A stretch of 64,000 nt of DNA from Epilithonimonas zeae (GTDB taxonomy: Bacteria > Bacteroidota > Bacteroidia > Flavobacteriales > Weeksellaceae), in contig NZ_CP075338.1 in NCBI RefSeq assembly GCF_023278365.1, forward strand, positions 1,612,001-1,676,000, written 5' to 3'. Shown here one piece after another: positions 25,393-33,950 of the stretch. The position numbers and the translations under genes were made by a program. The number at the start of each line of letters is the position of its first letter. Position 1 is the first letter of the stretch. Under the pieces are notes generated by a model that was not told the origin of the DNA, did not search any database, and was given only the letters and a program-made list of their open reading frames with translations.

Positions 25393-25537
25393 GGGCAGCT
25401 TTATCCGCCTTCCACTCCCGCTATTTTTTGCCAATGCCAAATTCCAGCCACAAAAAATGAGCTCCTTTCAAACCTAACGCACTGGTTCACCGATTCAAAA
25501 TAAAAATAAATAAGAATTTTGAGATAAGTCGGGCTGC
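25393..25537 (-). repeat. Dispersed structured repeat, long variant
   Basis: Read on the minus strand it starts CAGCCCGACTTATCTC and ends GGAAGGCGGATAAAGCTGCC. It contains the internal module TGAATCGGTGAACCAGTGCG TTAGG also present at 53520-53676. The outer arms CAGC and GCTG pair, and the central part forms imperfect stems. It fills much of the 476-base gap between YceI and the deacetylase; nothing else is seen there except a -7 motif TAGATTTG at 25678-25685 before the deacetylase. Confidence 0.65.
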
Positions 25538-25741
25538 ATAAGATTCTATGCTTTAATTCTCATTCAAATTTAACACAATATTTCATTTATCAAAAAAAAA
25601 CGACACAAAACAATAACTAACTGACTATCAATACAAAAATATTTTAATAAAAATTCAAGAATATCAACTTTAGGCATTAGATTTGATTCTAAATTTTAAC
25701 TTAATTAACATTTTTTAACAATATAAAATCTTTTACTTCCA

Positions 25742-26614
25742 ATGAAAAAAACTTTTGCTGAAAAATCAAATCATTTGATTTTTCTTGGGACTGCTGCTTT
25801 AATCGTTAGCGCAGTATTTTTTTTGAATTCCTGTAACAAAAAATCAAAACAGGTAGCAAGTTCAAAAACACATTCAGAAAAAGTTGTCCCCAAAACAGCA
25901 AAAGTGATTTCCACAAAACCGGAGATTCCCGACGACCCAAACAAACGTTACATCTATCTGACCTTTGACGATGGTCCGAATAAAGGAACAGAAAACCTTC
26001 TGAAAATCATCAACAAATATCAGATCCCTGTAACATCTTTCATCGTAGGAAAACACGCTTATGATAGCAAAACACAAGCTAAAAACCTGAAAGAATTAGA
26101 AATTCACGAATTGGTAGAATTAGCCAATCACAGCTATTCTCACGCAGAAAACAAATACTCTGAATTTTATAAAAACCCTGAGAAAGTAGTTCACGATTTT
26201 GACCGGGCTAAGGACAGTTTAAAATTCAAAAACAAATATGCGAGAACCCCTGGACGGAATATCTGGAGAACTTCTGACATCAATAATACCGATATCAAAA
26301 GCTCTAAAACTGCCGCAGACGAATTACAAAGAGCAGGTTATGTTTTGGTTGGGTGGGATCTTGAATGGAAACCTGACAATACAATGAAACTGAAAGGTTC
26401 TCATCAACAAATGGCAAAACGCGTGGACAGTATATTTTTCAATGATTTGGAAAAGACTTCCCGACATTTGGTTTTTCTCACGCACGACCAATATCTTCAG
26501 GATGACGATTCGGTTAAAGAATTGGATTTGTTTATTTCCGGCTTGCAGAACAGCAACCGTTTTGAGTTTAGAAAAATATCGGATTATCCTGGGATTAATG
26601 ATATCTTGAAATAA
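25742..26614 (+). CDS. Polysaccharide deacetylase (NodB homology) lipoprotein
   Basis: A 290-residue protein with an N-terminal hydrophobic segment and lipobox FLNSC (Cys31). The NodB domain (about residues 68-285) shows the catalytic TFDDGPN near residue 75, the zinc pair in NHSYSHAE (His-x3-His), RTPGRNIWR and a terminal LVFLTHDQ. These metal-dependent enzymes remove acetyl groups from chitin-like polymers, peptidoglycan or surface glycans; the substrate is not determined. Upstream is a -7 motif TAGATTTG at 25678-25685. Confidence 0.9.
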   Translation: MKKTFAEKSNHLIFLGTAALIVSAVFFLNSCNKKSKQVASSKTHSEKVVPKTAKVISTKPEIPDDPNKRYIYLTFDDGPNKGTENLLKIINKYQIPVTSFIVGKHAYDSKTQAKNLKELEIHELVELANHSYSHAENKYSEFYKNPEKVVHDFDRAKDSLKFKNKYARTPGRNIWRTSDINNTDIKSSKTAADELQRAGYVLVGWDLEWKPDNTMKLKGSHQQMAKRVDSIFFNDLEKTSRHLVFLTHDQYLQDDDSVKELDLFISGLQNSNRFEFRKISDYPGINDILK

Positions 26615-26624
26615 TTTTTTTTAA

Positions 26625-26706
26625 ACCACAAAGACACAAAGTTTTTTCACAAGGTTCACAAATTAAATAGTTGTTTTCTTAGTGAGACCTTTGTGTCTTT
26701 GTGATT
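26625..26706. repeat. Inverted repeat CACAAAGACACAAAG between convergent genes
   Basis: Arms ACCACAAAGACACAAAG (26625-26641) and CTTTGTGTCTTTGTGAT (26690-26706). It separates the deacetylase from the convergent gene at 26712 and may serve as a bidirectional terminator. Related to the palindrome at 18422-18559. Confidence 0.65.
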
Positions 26707-26711
26707 AAATC

Positions 26712-27482
26712 CTATTCAAATTCCTTAGAAACACCGAGTCCAAATAAGGCAAAATCATAAATTGCCGGGTCATCAGCATTATATTTTCTAAGAATCAAAT
26801 CCAATTCTTCCACCGCTTTCCAATCGTTTTGTTTTCTGGTTAGTATTCCTAATTTTCTTGAAATATTGGCTGTATGAACATCCAACGGAACGGAGAGAAA
26901 CTTCGGTTCAATTTTTTCCCAAATTCCAAAATCAACGCCTTTTTTATCTTTCCGAACCATCCATCGCAAAAACATTATTAACCTTTTGGAAGCCGAATTT
27001 TTGTAAGGTGAACTCACGTGTTTTTGTCCACGATGTTTTTCAGAAATGAAATGATTACGGAAACGTTCGATAGAATGATAGAAATTGATTTCGTTTTCAT
27101 TAATCAGAAATGCATCTTCCAAACTTTCAAATTGGTTATAAATTCTTTTAAAATTCTTCAGGAAGAAAATAAAATCTTCGTGGTTGAAAGTTCTGTGAAT
27201 GGCTTTTTGTGGAATCTTTTTTAAATCAGAATCAGTAAAATTCATCACAAAATCGTATGGTGAACTCCCCATTAATTCCATCATTTTGTTGGCATCATTG
27301 ATAATCGATTTTCTGTTTCCCCACGCAATGCTTGCAGATAGAAATCCTGAAATCTCAATGTCCTGTTTCAAAGAAAAACGATGCGGAATCTGAATTGGGT
27401 CATCAGTAATAAAATCCGGAGAATTGTAAAGTTCTGCTTTTTCATTCAGCAAATCGAAAATGTCTTTTTCGTTCAAATTCAT
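26712..27482 (-). CDS. TIGR02757 family protein
   Basis: A 256-residue helical protein of the bacteroidotal TIGR02757 family, with characteristic DPIQIPHRFSLKQDIEISGFLSA-type N-terminus, IAWGNRKSIINDANKMMELMG, HRTFNHEDF, RLIMFLRWMVRKDKKGVDFGIW, VPLDVHTANISRKLGIL and the C-terminal YDFALFGLGV. The layout (helix-rich, a conserved WGN and a late DVHT) faintly recalls helix-hairpin-helix DNA glycosylases, but function is unproven. Cytoplasmic, no signal peptide. Confidence 0.82.
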   Translation of the reverse strand: MNLNEKDIFDLLNEKAELYNSPDFITDDPIQIPHRFSLKQDIEISGFLSASIAWGNRKSIINDANKMMELMGSSPYDFVMNFTDSDLKKIPQKAIHRTFNHEDFIFFLKNFKRIYNQFESLEDAFLINENEINFYHSIERFRNHFISEKHRGQKHVSSPYKNSASKRLIMFLRWMVRKDKKGVDFGIWEKIEPKFLSVPLDVHTANISRKLGILTRKQNDWKAVEELDLILRKYNADDPAIYDFALFGLGVSKEFE

Positions 27483-27543
27483 TGTTCAAAAATACGAATT
27501 GTTTTTATCGCCAAGGCGCAAGAATTTAATTATAGAAAAGCAA

Positions 27544-27582
27544 AAAGTCGCAAAGTTCTTATTGAAAACATTTGCGACTTAG
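27544..27582 (-). terminator. Palindrome downstream of pafA
   Basis: AAGTCGCAAA and TTTGCGACTT form a 10-base stem with a loop of about 18 bases. No strong T run, so it is a weak terminator candidate or part of the intergenic palindrome families. Confidence 0.4.
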
Positions 27583-27637
27583 TAAATTAATGATTTGAAA
27601 TCTAATATCTAGACTCTAATACCTAACTTCTATTTGT

Positions 27638-29284
27638 TTATCTTCCAATCACTTCCGTAATTGGTTTTCCAACGGCGCCACTTGGGAATTCGATGTGGAG
27701 AAGTGCGGAGATTGTCGGTGCTATATCGGTCATATAATAATCACCATTGCTCTCGCCATGTTTGATTCCCCAGCCCATAAAAATCAATGGAATATGCGAA
27801 TCGTAGGAATTCCAAACGCTGTGTGTTGTTCCTTTTTTAGCATAAGTCGGCAGCATCCCATCGTGAGAAATGATTTGTATATCGCCGCTTCTCTGCCAAT
27901 TGTAGCCATTGATCGCTCGGGATTTTATAGGCTCCGGAATCGCTGATGAACCAATCTTCTTCAAATCTACAGCGTACAAAACTCTTGGATCTTTGTTCAG
28001 ATTGTCGATGATAGTGGTCTTGATCGCTTCTTCGTCCAGGTTTTTTTCTTTGATGAGATTCTGGTTCAGATAAATTTGATAATTATCGATTCCGAGAATC
28101 AATTTAGAATTGGCATATTTCTTTTCCAATTCTGCACCCAGATTTTTTTCCATTCCTTCGTCGAAGAAACCGCCTAGAATTTTGTTAGCTCTCAGAAATC
28201 CTTCTGCATTTGCACCTCCGTGATCAGCAGACAAGAAAACCAAATAATCATTTTTTCCTACTTTCTCATCCAACATTTTGAAAAATGCCGCCAAATCTCT
28301 GTCTAATCTTATGTAAGTATCTTCAACTTCGATAGAATTGGGACCATAAGAATGTCCTACATAATCCGTAGAAGCTAAGTTGATCGCCAGAAAATCTGTT
28401 TCAGTTCCTTTTCCTAAAGCATAATTATCCAAAGCTGCTTCTGCAAATTTGAGCGTCAAAGTATTTCCAAAAGGTGTTGTTCTGATAACGCCTTTTTTAG
28501 TCGCATAATCTGATAAAAGATTTTTATATGGAAAAACCGGTTCTTTTGCCGTTCCTACAGGATATTCCCATTCTACATTATCAGCTGTACTTTCAGTATA
28601 TTGATTAATTGGCAGAGCTGTTTCCCAACCGTTTGCCAACAATTTTTCAGGAACTTTCTGGTCGTTGAAATCTTTTACCCATTTCGGCAATTCATTCATA
28701 TAATAAGAGCTCGTGATAAAGTTTCCGGCAGAATCATCAAACCAAAAAGCACCCGTCGGATTGTGACCAGCAGGCAAAATCGAAGCACGGTCTTTCAAAG
28801 AAACTCCAACGACTTTTGACCTGAAATTACTGGCAATTCTCAGTTGGTCTGTAATGGTTGTGGACCAAAGATTTTTTGGAGAATGACTTCCGTTTCTTTT
28901 ATTATCCGTTCCAACCGGATTGACACTGTCATCGGTTGTACAATAAACGTTCTTCCCTGTCGCTTTGTCCGTCCAGTCGTTCCCGGCAATCCCGTGAATG
29001 GAAGGCACAGAACCAGTATAAATGGAAGTATGACCAATGGCTGTAACGGTTGGGATGTAAGGTATATGAACGTTATTGAATGAATAACCTTCTCCCAACA
29101 ATCTCTTGAAACCGCCTTCTCCAAATTTCTTTTCAAAACGGTAGAGATAATCCCAACGCATCTGGTCTACAACAAGTCCTACAACTAGTTTTGGTCTTTC
29201 CCCTGAATTTAATTTTGATTTTTGTGCACTGACATTTCCGAATGTGGCCACCGCCAAAACGAAAATCTGAATTTTCCTGAACAT
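27638..29284 (-). CDS. pafA: Alkaline phosphatase PafA (phosphate-irrepressible type)
   Basis: A 548-residue periplasmic enzyme of the alkaline phosphatase superfamily, closely matching PafA of Elizabethkingia (Chryseobacterium) meningoseptica. Signal peptide to about residue 20 (NVSA-Q). By a constant +2 shift the key residues appear conserved: nucleophile Thr81 (PTVTAIGHT), Asn102, Lys164 and Arg166 (SLKDRAS), zinc ligand Asp40 (VVDQMRWD) and SADHGGANAEG with metal-binding Asp-His near residue 354. It hydrolyses phosphate monoesters regardless of phosphate supply. A -7 element TAAATTTG lies at 29314-29307 (minus). A palindrome (AAGTCGCAAA...TTTGCGACTT, 27544-27582) lies downstream. Confidence 0.93.
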   Translation of the reverse strand: MFRKIQIFVLAVATFGNVSAQKSKLNSGERPKLVVGLVVDQMRWDYLYRFEKKFGEGGFKRLLGEGYSFNNVHIPYIPTVTAIGHTSIYTGSVPSIHGIAGNDWTDKATGKNVYCTTDDSVNPVGTDNKRNGSHSPKNLWSTTITDQLRIASNFRSKVVGVSLKDRASILPAGHNPTGAFWFDDSAGNFITSSYYMNELPKWVKDFNDQKVPEKLLANGWETALPINQYTESTADNVEWEYPVGTAKEPVFPYKNLLSDYATKKGVIRTTPFGNTLTLKFAEAALDNYALGKGTETDFLAINLASTDYVGHSYGPNSIEVEDTYIRLDRDLAAFFKMLDEKVGKNDYLVFLSADHGGANAEGFLRANKILGGFFDEGMEKNLGAELEKKYANSKLILGIDNYQIYLNQNLIKEKNLDEEAIKTTIIDNLNKDPRVLYAVDLKKIGSSAIPEPIKSRAINGYNWQRSGDIQIISHDGMLPTYAKKGTTHSVWNSYDSHIPLIFMGWGIKHGESNGDYYMTDIAPTISALLHIEFPSGAVGKPITEVIGR

Positions 29285-29520
29285 TGATTTACTTTTTATT
29301 GAGTCCCAAATTTACGGCTTTCAAAAGTTTTGGGATGTGAAATTTTATTAAAATTTATTTTGCTAGAATTTTAAACGCAAAAGAGCGCAAATATTTTTTT
29401 GAACTTATTGAAAATATTTTTAAGGTTCGCAAAGGTGTTTCACTCATCAAAGATTTTCGATTTATCTTTAACAAAAAGAACGAGCAATTGCCCGTCCTAT
29501 CAATATAAAATTTAACAATT

Positions 29521-31704
29521 CTATTTTCCGCCGCCGGAATTTTTCTCGACATCAGTTTTTGTATTTTCTTTTACTTTTTGGTTTCCGAAACGTTTTACAA
29601 ACGTTAGCGATACACCATACCAATCCCAACGATTAAAGTTTTTAAAAGTTCCTATTTGGCTGTAAGTGGTAGTCGTCATACTTGGTCTTTTGAAAATATT
29701 CATAAATTGTAGACTGGTTTCTATCTGCGCACCAGGGAAAATCTTGGTTACAGAAAAGTTGTGAAAGTAGTTATATTTGTTTGCAACAGAATTTCCATTA
29801 TTTTGATTATCAACACTCATCCAAGCACTCAGGTTAATATTTTTATTAAATAAATTGGTGTAAGACAAATTCGTCGAACCGCCAATATAACTGATGTAAT
29901 TATTCTCAGTACTTAATCCATTTCTTGTGTTGAAATCGCTGTTGTCAATATAATACCAACCAATTCCAAAATTGACATTGAGTTTATTCTTGAAAAGATT
30001 CTGATTGGTGTTGGCGAACAAATAGAATTTTTCAACTTTCCCTTTGAAGTTATCTGGAAAAACAATCGTCTTGAGATTTCCTTCCGCATCGGTTTCCTGT
30101 CTGTAATTTTCCCAATAGTCCTGGTCTGTAAACATATATCTGGCGGAGATAAAATATTTTTTGAACAATCCAAATTTCAGTACCACTCTATCACTTGGAT
30201 TTGGAAGCAATTCCATATTTCCTCGGTAGAAGATGCCGTTATTATTCGGCACTTCAAAAGGATTAAATTCCGAATACCACGGTCTCCAGAGATTGTGATT
30301 GTAGGTTAGACTCAAATCATAGTTTGGAGAAAAAGCATATTTCACTAGAAGGTTTGGTAAAAATGTTCCGTAAGAATCTTTTCTTCCTTGGTTTCCAACA
30401 TTTTCTCTGATTTTATAATTGATATGTTCGTAGCGCAAACCAACCCTTGTTTCCAGTTTTTCAAAAAACGTTTTGCTGTAGGTAAAGTAAAGTGAATTGA
30501 TATTATCCGAATAATGGAAATCACTATTCAGTCGGGTATTTTTTGTTAAATCCTGATAAGTATTGGGAATCACATTATTATTGAAATTTGCTTTTCCACC
30601 GACTTCCAAAGTTCCACCTTTCCCAAGTGGCGTTGTGTAATCGACTTTAATATAATAATTTCTGTTTTGTGTGTTGTTATCAATCAAAGTTCTTTCAATC
30701 GCCGGTTTGTTTTCCCAATCTTCAGGTTTCACATAAGATGAATTAGCCGTTTTAAGAATTCGGTCTGTCGAGCCTTCACTCGAATCGTAATTCAATCCAA
30801 AATTAATATCTAAAATTTTATTTTTCTCTTTATCATAATATTTGTAGAACAAATTGGTTCCCAAAGTATTGTTCAGGTTTTTGCCCAGGGTGTTTTGATA
30901 ATTAAAATATTTAAAAGTATTATCATCATAAAACCTTGTATATGAATCGGAATCTGAACTATTGTCGCCACGGAAATATTCCAGGACAAGTCCAATATTA
31001 TTTTTTTCATTCAGTTCAAATTCTGAAGTCGAAGAAAAAGACGGATTTTTGTTTTTGTAAGCTGTTTCAGAATCGATTAACTGTCTGTTTTTATTAGCAT
31101 AATAGGAATAGTCGTTAGAACTTTTTGATATAAAAACATTATCGTTATAACTTCCTGTAAAAGTTTGTGTGAAATTCTTTTTATGGTAATTCAAATTCAA
31201 ACTTCCGTATTGGTTATTCTTGGTATTCTGAGTATTGGTTAAAGAAATACTTCCTTTCAAACCTTCATCATCTCGTTTTTTCAGAACGATGTTGATCACT
31301 GCGCCGGTCGCTTCATAACGGGAAGATGGACTTGTAATCACTTCGATTTTCATAAGATTATCTGCAGGAATTGTTTTGAGGTATTCCTTCAGTTCTTTAC
31401 CTGTAAAAACAGACTTTCTGTCGTTAATGTAAACCGTTACCGATTCCCCTTCTGCCCTCACATTATCATTATTATCAATACTAACCAGTGGCGTCATTCT
31501 CACAATATCCCAAGTGGTATTTCCTGCCAGAATAGAGCTGTTTTCAACATTAAACACAGTTCTGTCGGCTTTACTTTGTACAGTCGGTTTTTTGGCGATA
31601 ACTGTGACCGCTTCTATTTCCTTTGATTTTATAGTATCTTGAGTAGATTGTGCTAGTAATAAAGTAGTTGAGAGTAATCCTAAGGAGGATAACAATAATT
31701 TCAT
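29521..31704 (-). CDS. Outer membrane beta-barrel receptor-like protein (OMP_b-brl_3 family)
   Basis: A 727-residue outer membrane protein with signal peptide to about residue 18. A plug-like domain (about residues 30-150) has VFNVENSSILAGNTTWDIVRMTPLV, VTVYINDRKSVFTGKELKEYL and MKIEVITSPSSRYEATGAVINIVLK. A long barrel follows with alternating aromatic residues. It resembles TonB-dependent receptors of the outer membrane beta-barrel family but lacks the usual N-terminal carboxypeptidase-regulatory-like domain. No SusD partner is nearby, so it is not a polysaccharide-utilisation pair. It ends in a Lys/Gly-rich tail instead of the usual terminal aromatic strand, with FVKRFGNQKV a few residues before. 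Ligand unknown. Confidence 0.85.
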   Translation of the reverse strand: MKLLLSSLGLLSTTLLLAQSTQDTIKSKEIEAVTVIAKKPTVQSKADRTVFNVENSSILAGNTTWDIVRMTPLVSIDNNDNVRAEGESVTVYINDRKSVFTGKELKEYLKTIPADNLMKIEVITSPSSRYEATGAVINIVLKKRDDEGLKGSISLTNTQNTKNNQYGSLNLNYHKKNFTQTFTGSYNDNVFISKSSNDYSYYANKNRQLIDSETAYKNKNPSFSSTSEFELNEKNNIGLVLEYFRGDNSSDSDSYTRFYDDNTFKYFNYQNTLGKNLNNTLGTNLFYKYYDKEKNKILDINFGLNYDSSEGSTDRILKTANSSYVKPEDWENKPAIERTLIDNNTQNRNYYIKVDYTTPLGKGGTLEVGGKANFNNNVIPNTYQDLTKNTRLNSDFHYSDNINSLYFTYSKTFFEKLETRVGLRYEHINYKIRENVGNQGRKDSYGTFLPNLLVKYAFSPNYDLSLTYNHNLWRPWYSEFNPFEVPNNNGIFYRGNMELLPNPSDRVVLKFGLFKKYFISARYMFTDQDYWENYRQETDAEGNLKTIVFPDNFKGKVEKFYLFANTNQNLFKNKLNVNFGIGWYYIDNSDFNTRNGLSTENNYISYIGGSTNLSYTNLFNKNINLSAWMSVDNQNNGNSVANKYNYFHNFSVTKIFPGAQIETSLQFMNIFKRPSMTTTTYSQIGTFKNFNRWDWYGVSLTFVKRFGNQKVKENTKTDVEKNSGGGK

Positions 31705-31767
31705 AGTCTTGTTTTAGTTATAAGACAACCGTCGCACTAGAAATGTTACATCTATAATCAATTAAAT

Positions 31768-31797
31768 TTATATTAATTCGAATTTTAATTAAATTTG
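31768..31797 (+). promoter_or_regulatory. Promoter of the YdeI-like gene
   Basis: TTA at 31768-31770, 19 bases, then TAAATTTG at 31790-31797; the start codon follows 19 bases later. Only the first box deviates (TTA instead of TTG). Confidence 0.55.
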
Positions 31798-31816
31798 GGA
31801 AAAACATATTCTTAAA

Positions 31817-32392
31817 ATGAATTCAAAAGTTGACGATCACATCAATCAGTCCAAACAATGGAAAAATGAGATGAATGCATTGAGAACCATTATTCTGGAC
31901 TGTCAATTGGCAGAAGATTTTAAATGGGGAAAACCGTGTTATTCTTTTCAAGGTAAGAATATTGTGATTATCCAAGGCTTTAAAGACTATTTTGCGCTAC
32001 TGTTTTTCAAAGGAGGATTGATGAAAGATTCTCAAAATCTTCTGGTAAAAATGGGAGAAAACACACAAGCTGGAAGACAAATGCGATTTGAAAATGTTCA
32101 GGATATTTTGGATAAAAAATCAATTATCAAAGATTATATTTTTGAAGCCGTTGAGATCGAAGAACGTGGCGAAAAAGTGGAAATCAAAAGAGAAGCAACA
32201 CCAGTTCCCGAAGAATTTCAAATCAAACTAAATGATAGCCCTGAGCTGAAATCTGCGTTCGAATCTTTGACACCCGGAAGACAACGTGCTTATCTCATTC
32301 ATTTTTCTGCCCCAAAACAATCCAAAACCAGAGAATCCAGAATCGAAAAATCAATCCCCAATATCTTAGACGGAAAAGGTATTAATGATTGA
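31817..32392 (+). CDS. YdeI/OmpD-associated family protein (DUF1801)
   Basis: A 191-residue cytoplasmic protein. Residues 1-115 form a DUF1801 domain (QWKNEMNALRTIIL, EDFKWGKPCYSFQGKNIVII, YFALLFFKGGLM). The C-terminal third is the bacteriocin-protection/OmdA-like segment (LTPGRQRAYLIHFSAPKQSKTRESRIEKSI). E. coli and Salmonella YdeI are linked to resistance to polymyxin or peroxide, but no mechanism is established. It leads a plus-strand group with the DUF4256 and MmcQ genes. Confidence 0.88.
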   Translation: MNSKVDDHINQSKQWKNEMNALRTIILDCQLAEDFKWGKPCYSFQGKNIVIIQGFKDYFALLFFKGGLMKDSQNLLVKMGENTQAGRQMRFENVQDILDKKSIIKDYIFEAVEIEERGEKVEIKREATPVPEEFQIKLNDSPELKSAFESLTPGRQRAYLIHFSAPKQSKTRESRIEKSIPNILDGKGIND

Positions 32393-32406
32393 CGATATAT
32401 TTTAAG

Positions 32407-32477
32407 TCTCGCTGATTTAGCAAATCTTGTAGATTCTATAGAAGAAAAAATTTGCATAATCTGTTAAATCTGCGAGA
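32407..32477. repeat. Inverted repeat of the TCTCGCAGATT family
   Basis: Arms TCTCGCTGATTTAGCAAATC (starting 32407) and AATCTGTTAAATCTGCGAGA (ending 32477) can pair over about 20 bases. Located in the spacer between the YdeI-like and DUF4256 genes; could attenuate the downstream gene. Confidence 0.65.
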
Positions 32478-32510
32478 TAAATATTTATATGTGAAAAATA
32501 ACTAATTAAT

Positions 32511-33074
32511 ATGAAAAATAAACCTCGGCTTTCATCAGAACAACAGGAAGAATTAATCAAAATTCTGAAAACCCGTTTCGAGAAAAACCCTAAACGCCAC
32601 GAAAACATCCAATGGGAAGATGTTCAGAAAAAACTAGAATCTAATCCTGAAAAATTGTGGTCACTTAACGAAATGGAAAGAACCGATGGCGAACCAGATG
32701 TTGTGGGTTACGATAAAAAAACAGACGAATATCATTTCGCCGATTGTTCTGCAGAAAGTCCAAAAGGCAGACGAAGTCTTTGCTATGACCGAGACGCGCT
32801 GAAATCCAGAAAAGAACACAAACCTGTGAATAGTGCAATAGATCTGGCCAATGAAATCGGAATCGAGATTTTAAATGAAGAACAATACCGAGAATTACAA
32901 ACGCTTGGAAATTTTGATTTGAAAACATCGAGCTGGGTAAAAACACCTGAAGAAATCCGAAAATTAGGTGGTGCTATTTTCTGCGACAGACGTTACAATA
33001 ATGTTTTCCTTTATCACAACGGCGCAGAATCTTATTATGCTGCGAGGGGTTTCCGTGGGGTTTTGAAGGTTTGA
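32511..33074 (+). CDS. DUF4256 domain-containing protein
   Basis: A 187-residue soluble protein of the DUF4256 family. It has a lysine-rich N-terminal helix (LSSEQQEELIKILKTRF) and a compact domain containing ALKSRKEHKP-type basic stretches, GGEPDVVGYDKKTDEY-like acidic loops, CSAESPKGRRSLCYDRDAL, LGNFDLKTSSWVKTP and FCDRRYNNVFLYHNGAESYY. No catalytic motif is recognisable. Function unknown. It is separated from the MmcQ gene by 14 bases and probably cotranscribed. Confidence 0.8.
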   Translation: MKNKPRLSSEQQEELIKILKTRFEKNPKRHENIQWEDVQKKLESNPEKLWSLNEMERTDGEPDVVGYDKKTDEYHFADCSAESPKGRRSLCYDRDALKSRKEHKPVNSAIDLANEIGIEILNEEQYRELQTLGNFDLKTSSWVKTPEEIRKLGGAIFCDRRYNNVFLYHNGAESYYAARGFRGVLKV

Positions 33075-33088
33075 AACCAACATAAATT

Positions 33089-33466
33089 ATGAAACCGTTT
33101 AATTATAATTATTCTGATTTTGATCTTGTAAAAACTATTGCACTCACTTTTCCCGGCACCGAAGAAAGTATTTCTCACGAAGCAACACCTTCGGTAAAAG
33201 TGAGAGGAAAATTAATGTGCCGGCTTCATGACGGCGGTCAATTTATTCCTATCCGTATCGGCTTTGATGCAAGAAATCATTATCTGGAAAGATTTCCTGA
33301 AATTTTTCATTTGCCTGATCATTTTAAAAATTACCCATATATATGTATGTGGAAAGATTGTCACGATAAGAAACTTATCGCAGAAGTTTTGGAAATCTCA
33401 TGGCGATCTTTAGCTACAAAAAAGCAGGTTAAGGATTTTGACACAAGCAAAAATTCTCTTGGTTAA
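33089..33466 (+). CDS. MmcQ/YjbR family protein
   Basis: A 125-residue protein of the MmcQ/YjbR (CyaY-like fold) family: LVKTIALTFPGTEESISHEATPSVKVRGKLMCRL, an IRIGFDARNHYLERFPEIFHLPDHF middle and a C-terminal helix LEISWRSLATKKQVKDF. Often described as DNA-binding from structural similarity only. It converges on the Fur-type gene with only 4 bases between stop codons. Confidence 0.85.
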   Translation: MKPFNYNYSDFDLVKTIALTFPGTEESISHEATPSVKVRGKLMCRLHDGGQFIPIRIGFDARNHYLERFPEIFHLPDHFKNYPYICMWKDCHDKKLIAEVLEISWRSLATKKQVKDFDTSKNSLG

Positions 33467-33470
33467 ATCA

Positions 33471-33845
33471 TTAAGCACAACTTTTACAAACTCCAGTCAA
33501 AATACAATTCACACTTTTCACAGAATAACCATTCTCCAAAGAAAATTGAACTTCAATCGGAAGACATTCTATTGTTTCACAGTTTGTACATCTGAAATGA
33601 AAATGATGATCTGCCTGCTTTTTTTCATCACATTTGATGCAAACTGCGAAATACTGTTTTCCATCTTCAGCAACAATACGGTGGAGAATTCCGTCTTCGC
33701 AAAATCTATTCAAGACACGATAAACCGTTGCTCTGTCGATATTAATATCGACTTTTTTCATAATTGCTTCCTGACTCATTGCTTTTTTCGAATCTGCTAA
33801 AATATTTAAAACGGCATCTTTCGTAGGTGTATTTCTTCTTATCAT
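33471..33845 (-). CDS. Fur family transcriptional regulator
   Basis: A 124-residue metal- or peroxide-responsive repressor of the Fur family. The N-terminal winged helix spans about residues 1-75 (RNTPTKDAVLNILADSKKAMSQEAIMKKV, DINIDRATVYRVLNRFCEDGI, the recognition helix RATVYR). The C-terminal domain has His-rich DHHFHF and two CxxC pairs (FRCTNC and VCKSC) for structural zinc, plus CIKC. I use ATG 33845 rather than the TTG at 33869. It is divergent from the oxidoreductase gene at 33951, whose promoter (33864-33893) overlaps the presumed 5' region of this gene, so it may regulate both. Fur, Zur or PerR specificity cannot be told by eye. Confidence 0.9.
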   Translation of the reverse strand: MIRRNTPTKDAVLNILADSKKAMSQEAIMKKVDINIDRATVYRVLNRFCEDGILHRIVAEDGKQYFAVCIKCDEKKQADHHFHFRCTNCETIECLPIEVQFSLENGYSVKSVNCILTGVCKSCA

Positions 33846-33863
33846 TTTATTAATGCGATTTAG

Positions 33864-33893
33864 TTGCAATAATAAAAATTAATCCTAACTTTG
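33864..33893 (+). promoter_or_regulatory. Promoter of the thioredoxin-reductase-like gene
   Basis: TTG at 33864-33866, exactly 19 bases, then TAACTTTG at 33886-33893. This leaves a leader of about 50 bases before the ATG at 33951. The spacer (TTGCAATAATAAAAATTAAT) is an A/T-rich imperfect dyad, the kind of place a Fur-type regulator might bind. Confidence 0.75.
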
Positions 33894-33950
33894 GCAAGAA
33901 ATAAGCATTTAAATTTCATTTGGAAAATATTTACCCTAAAAATTCAAAAT

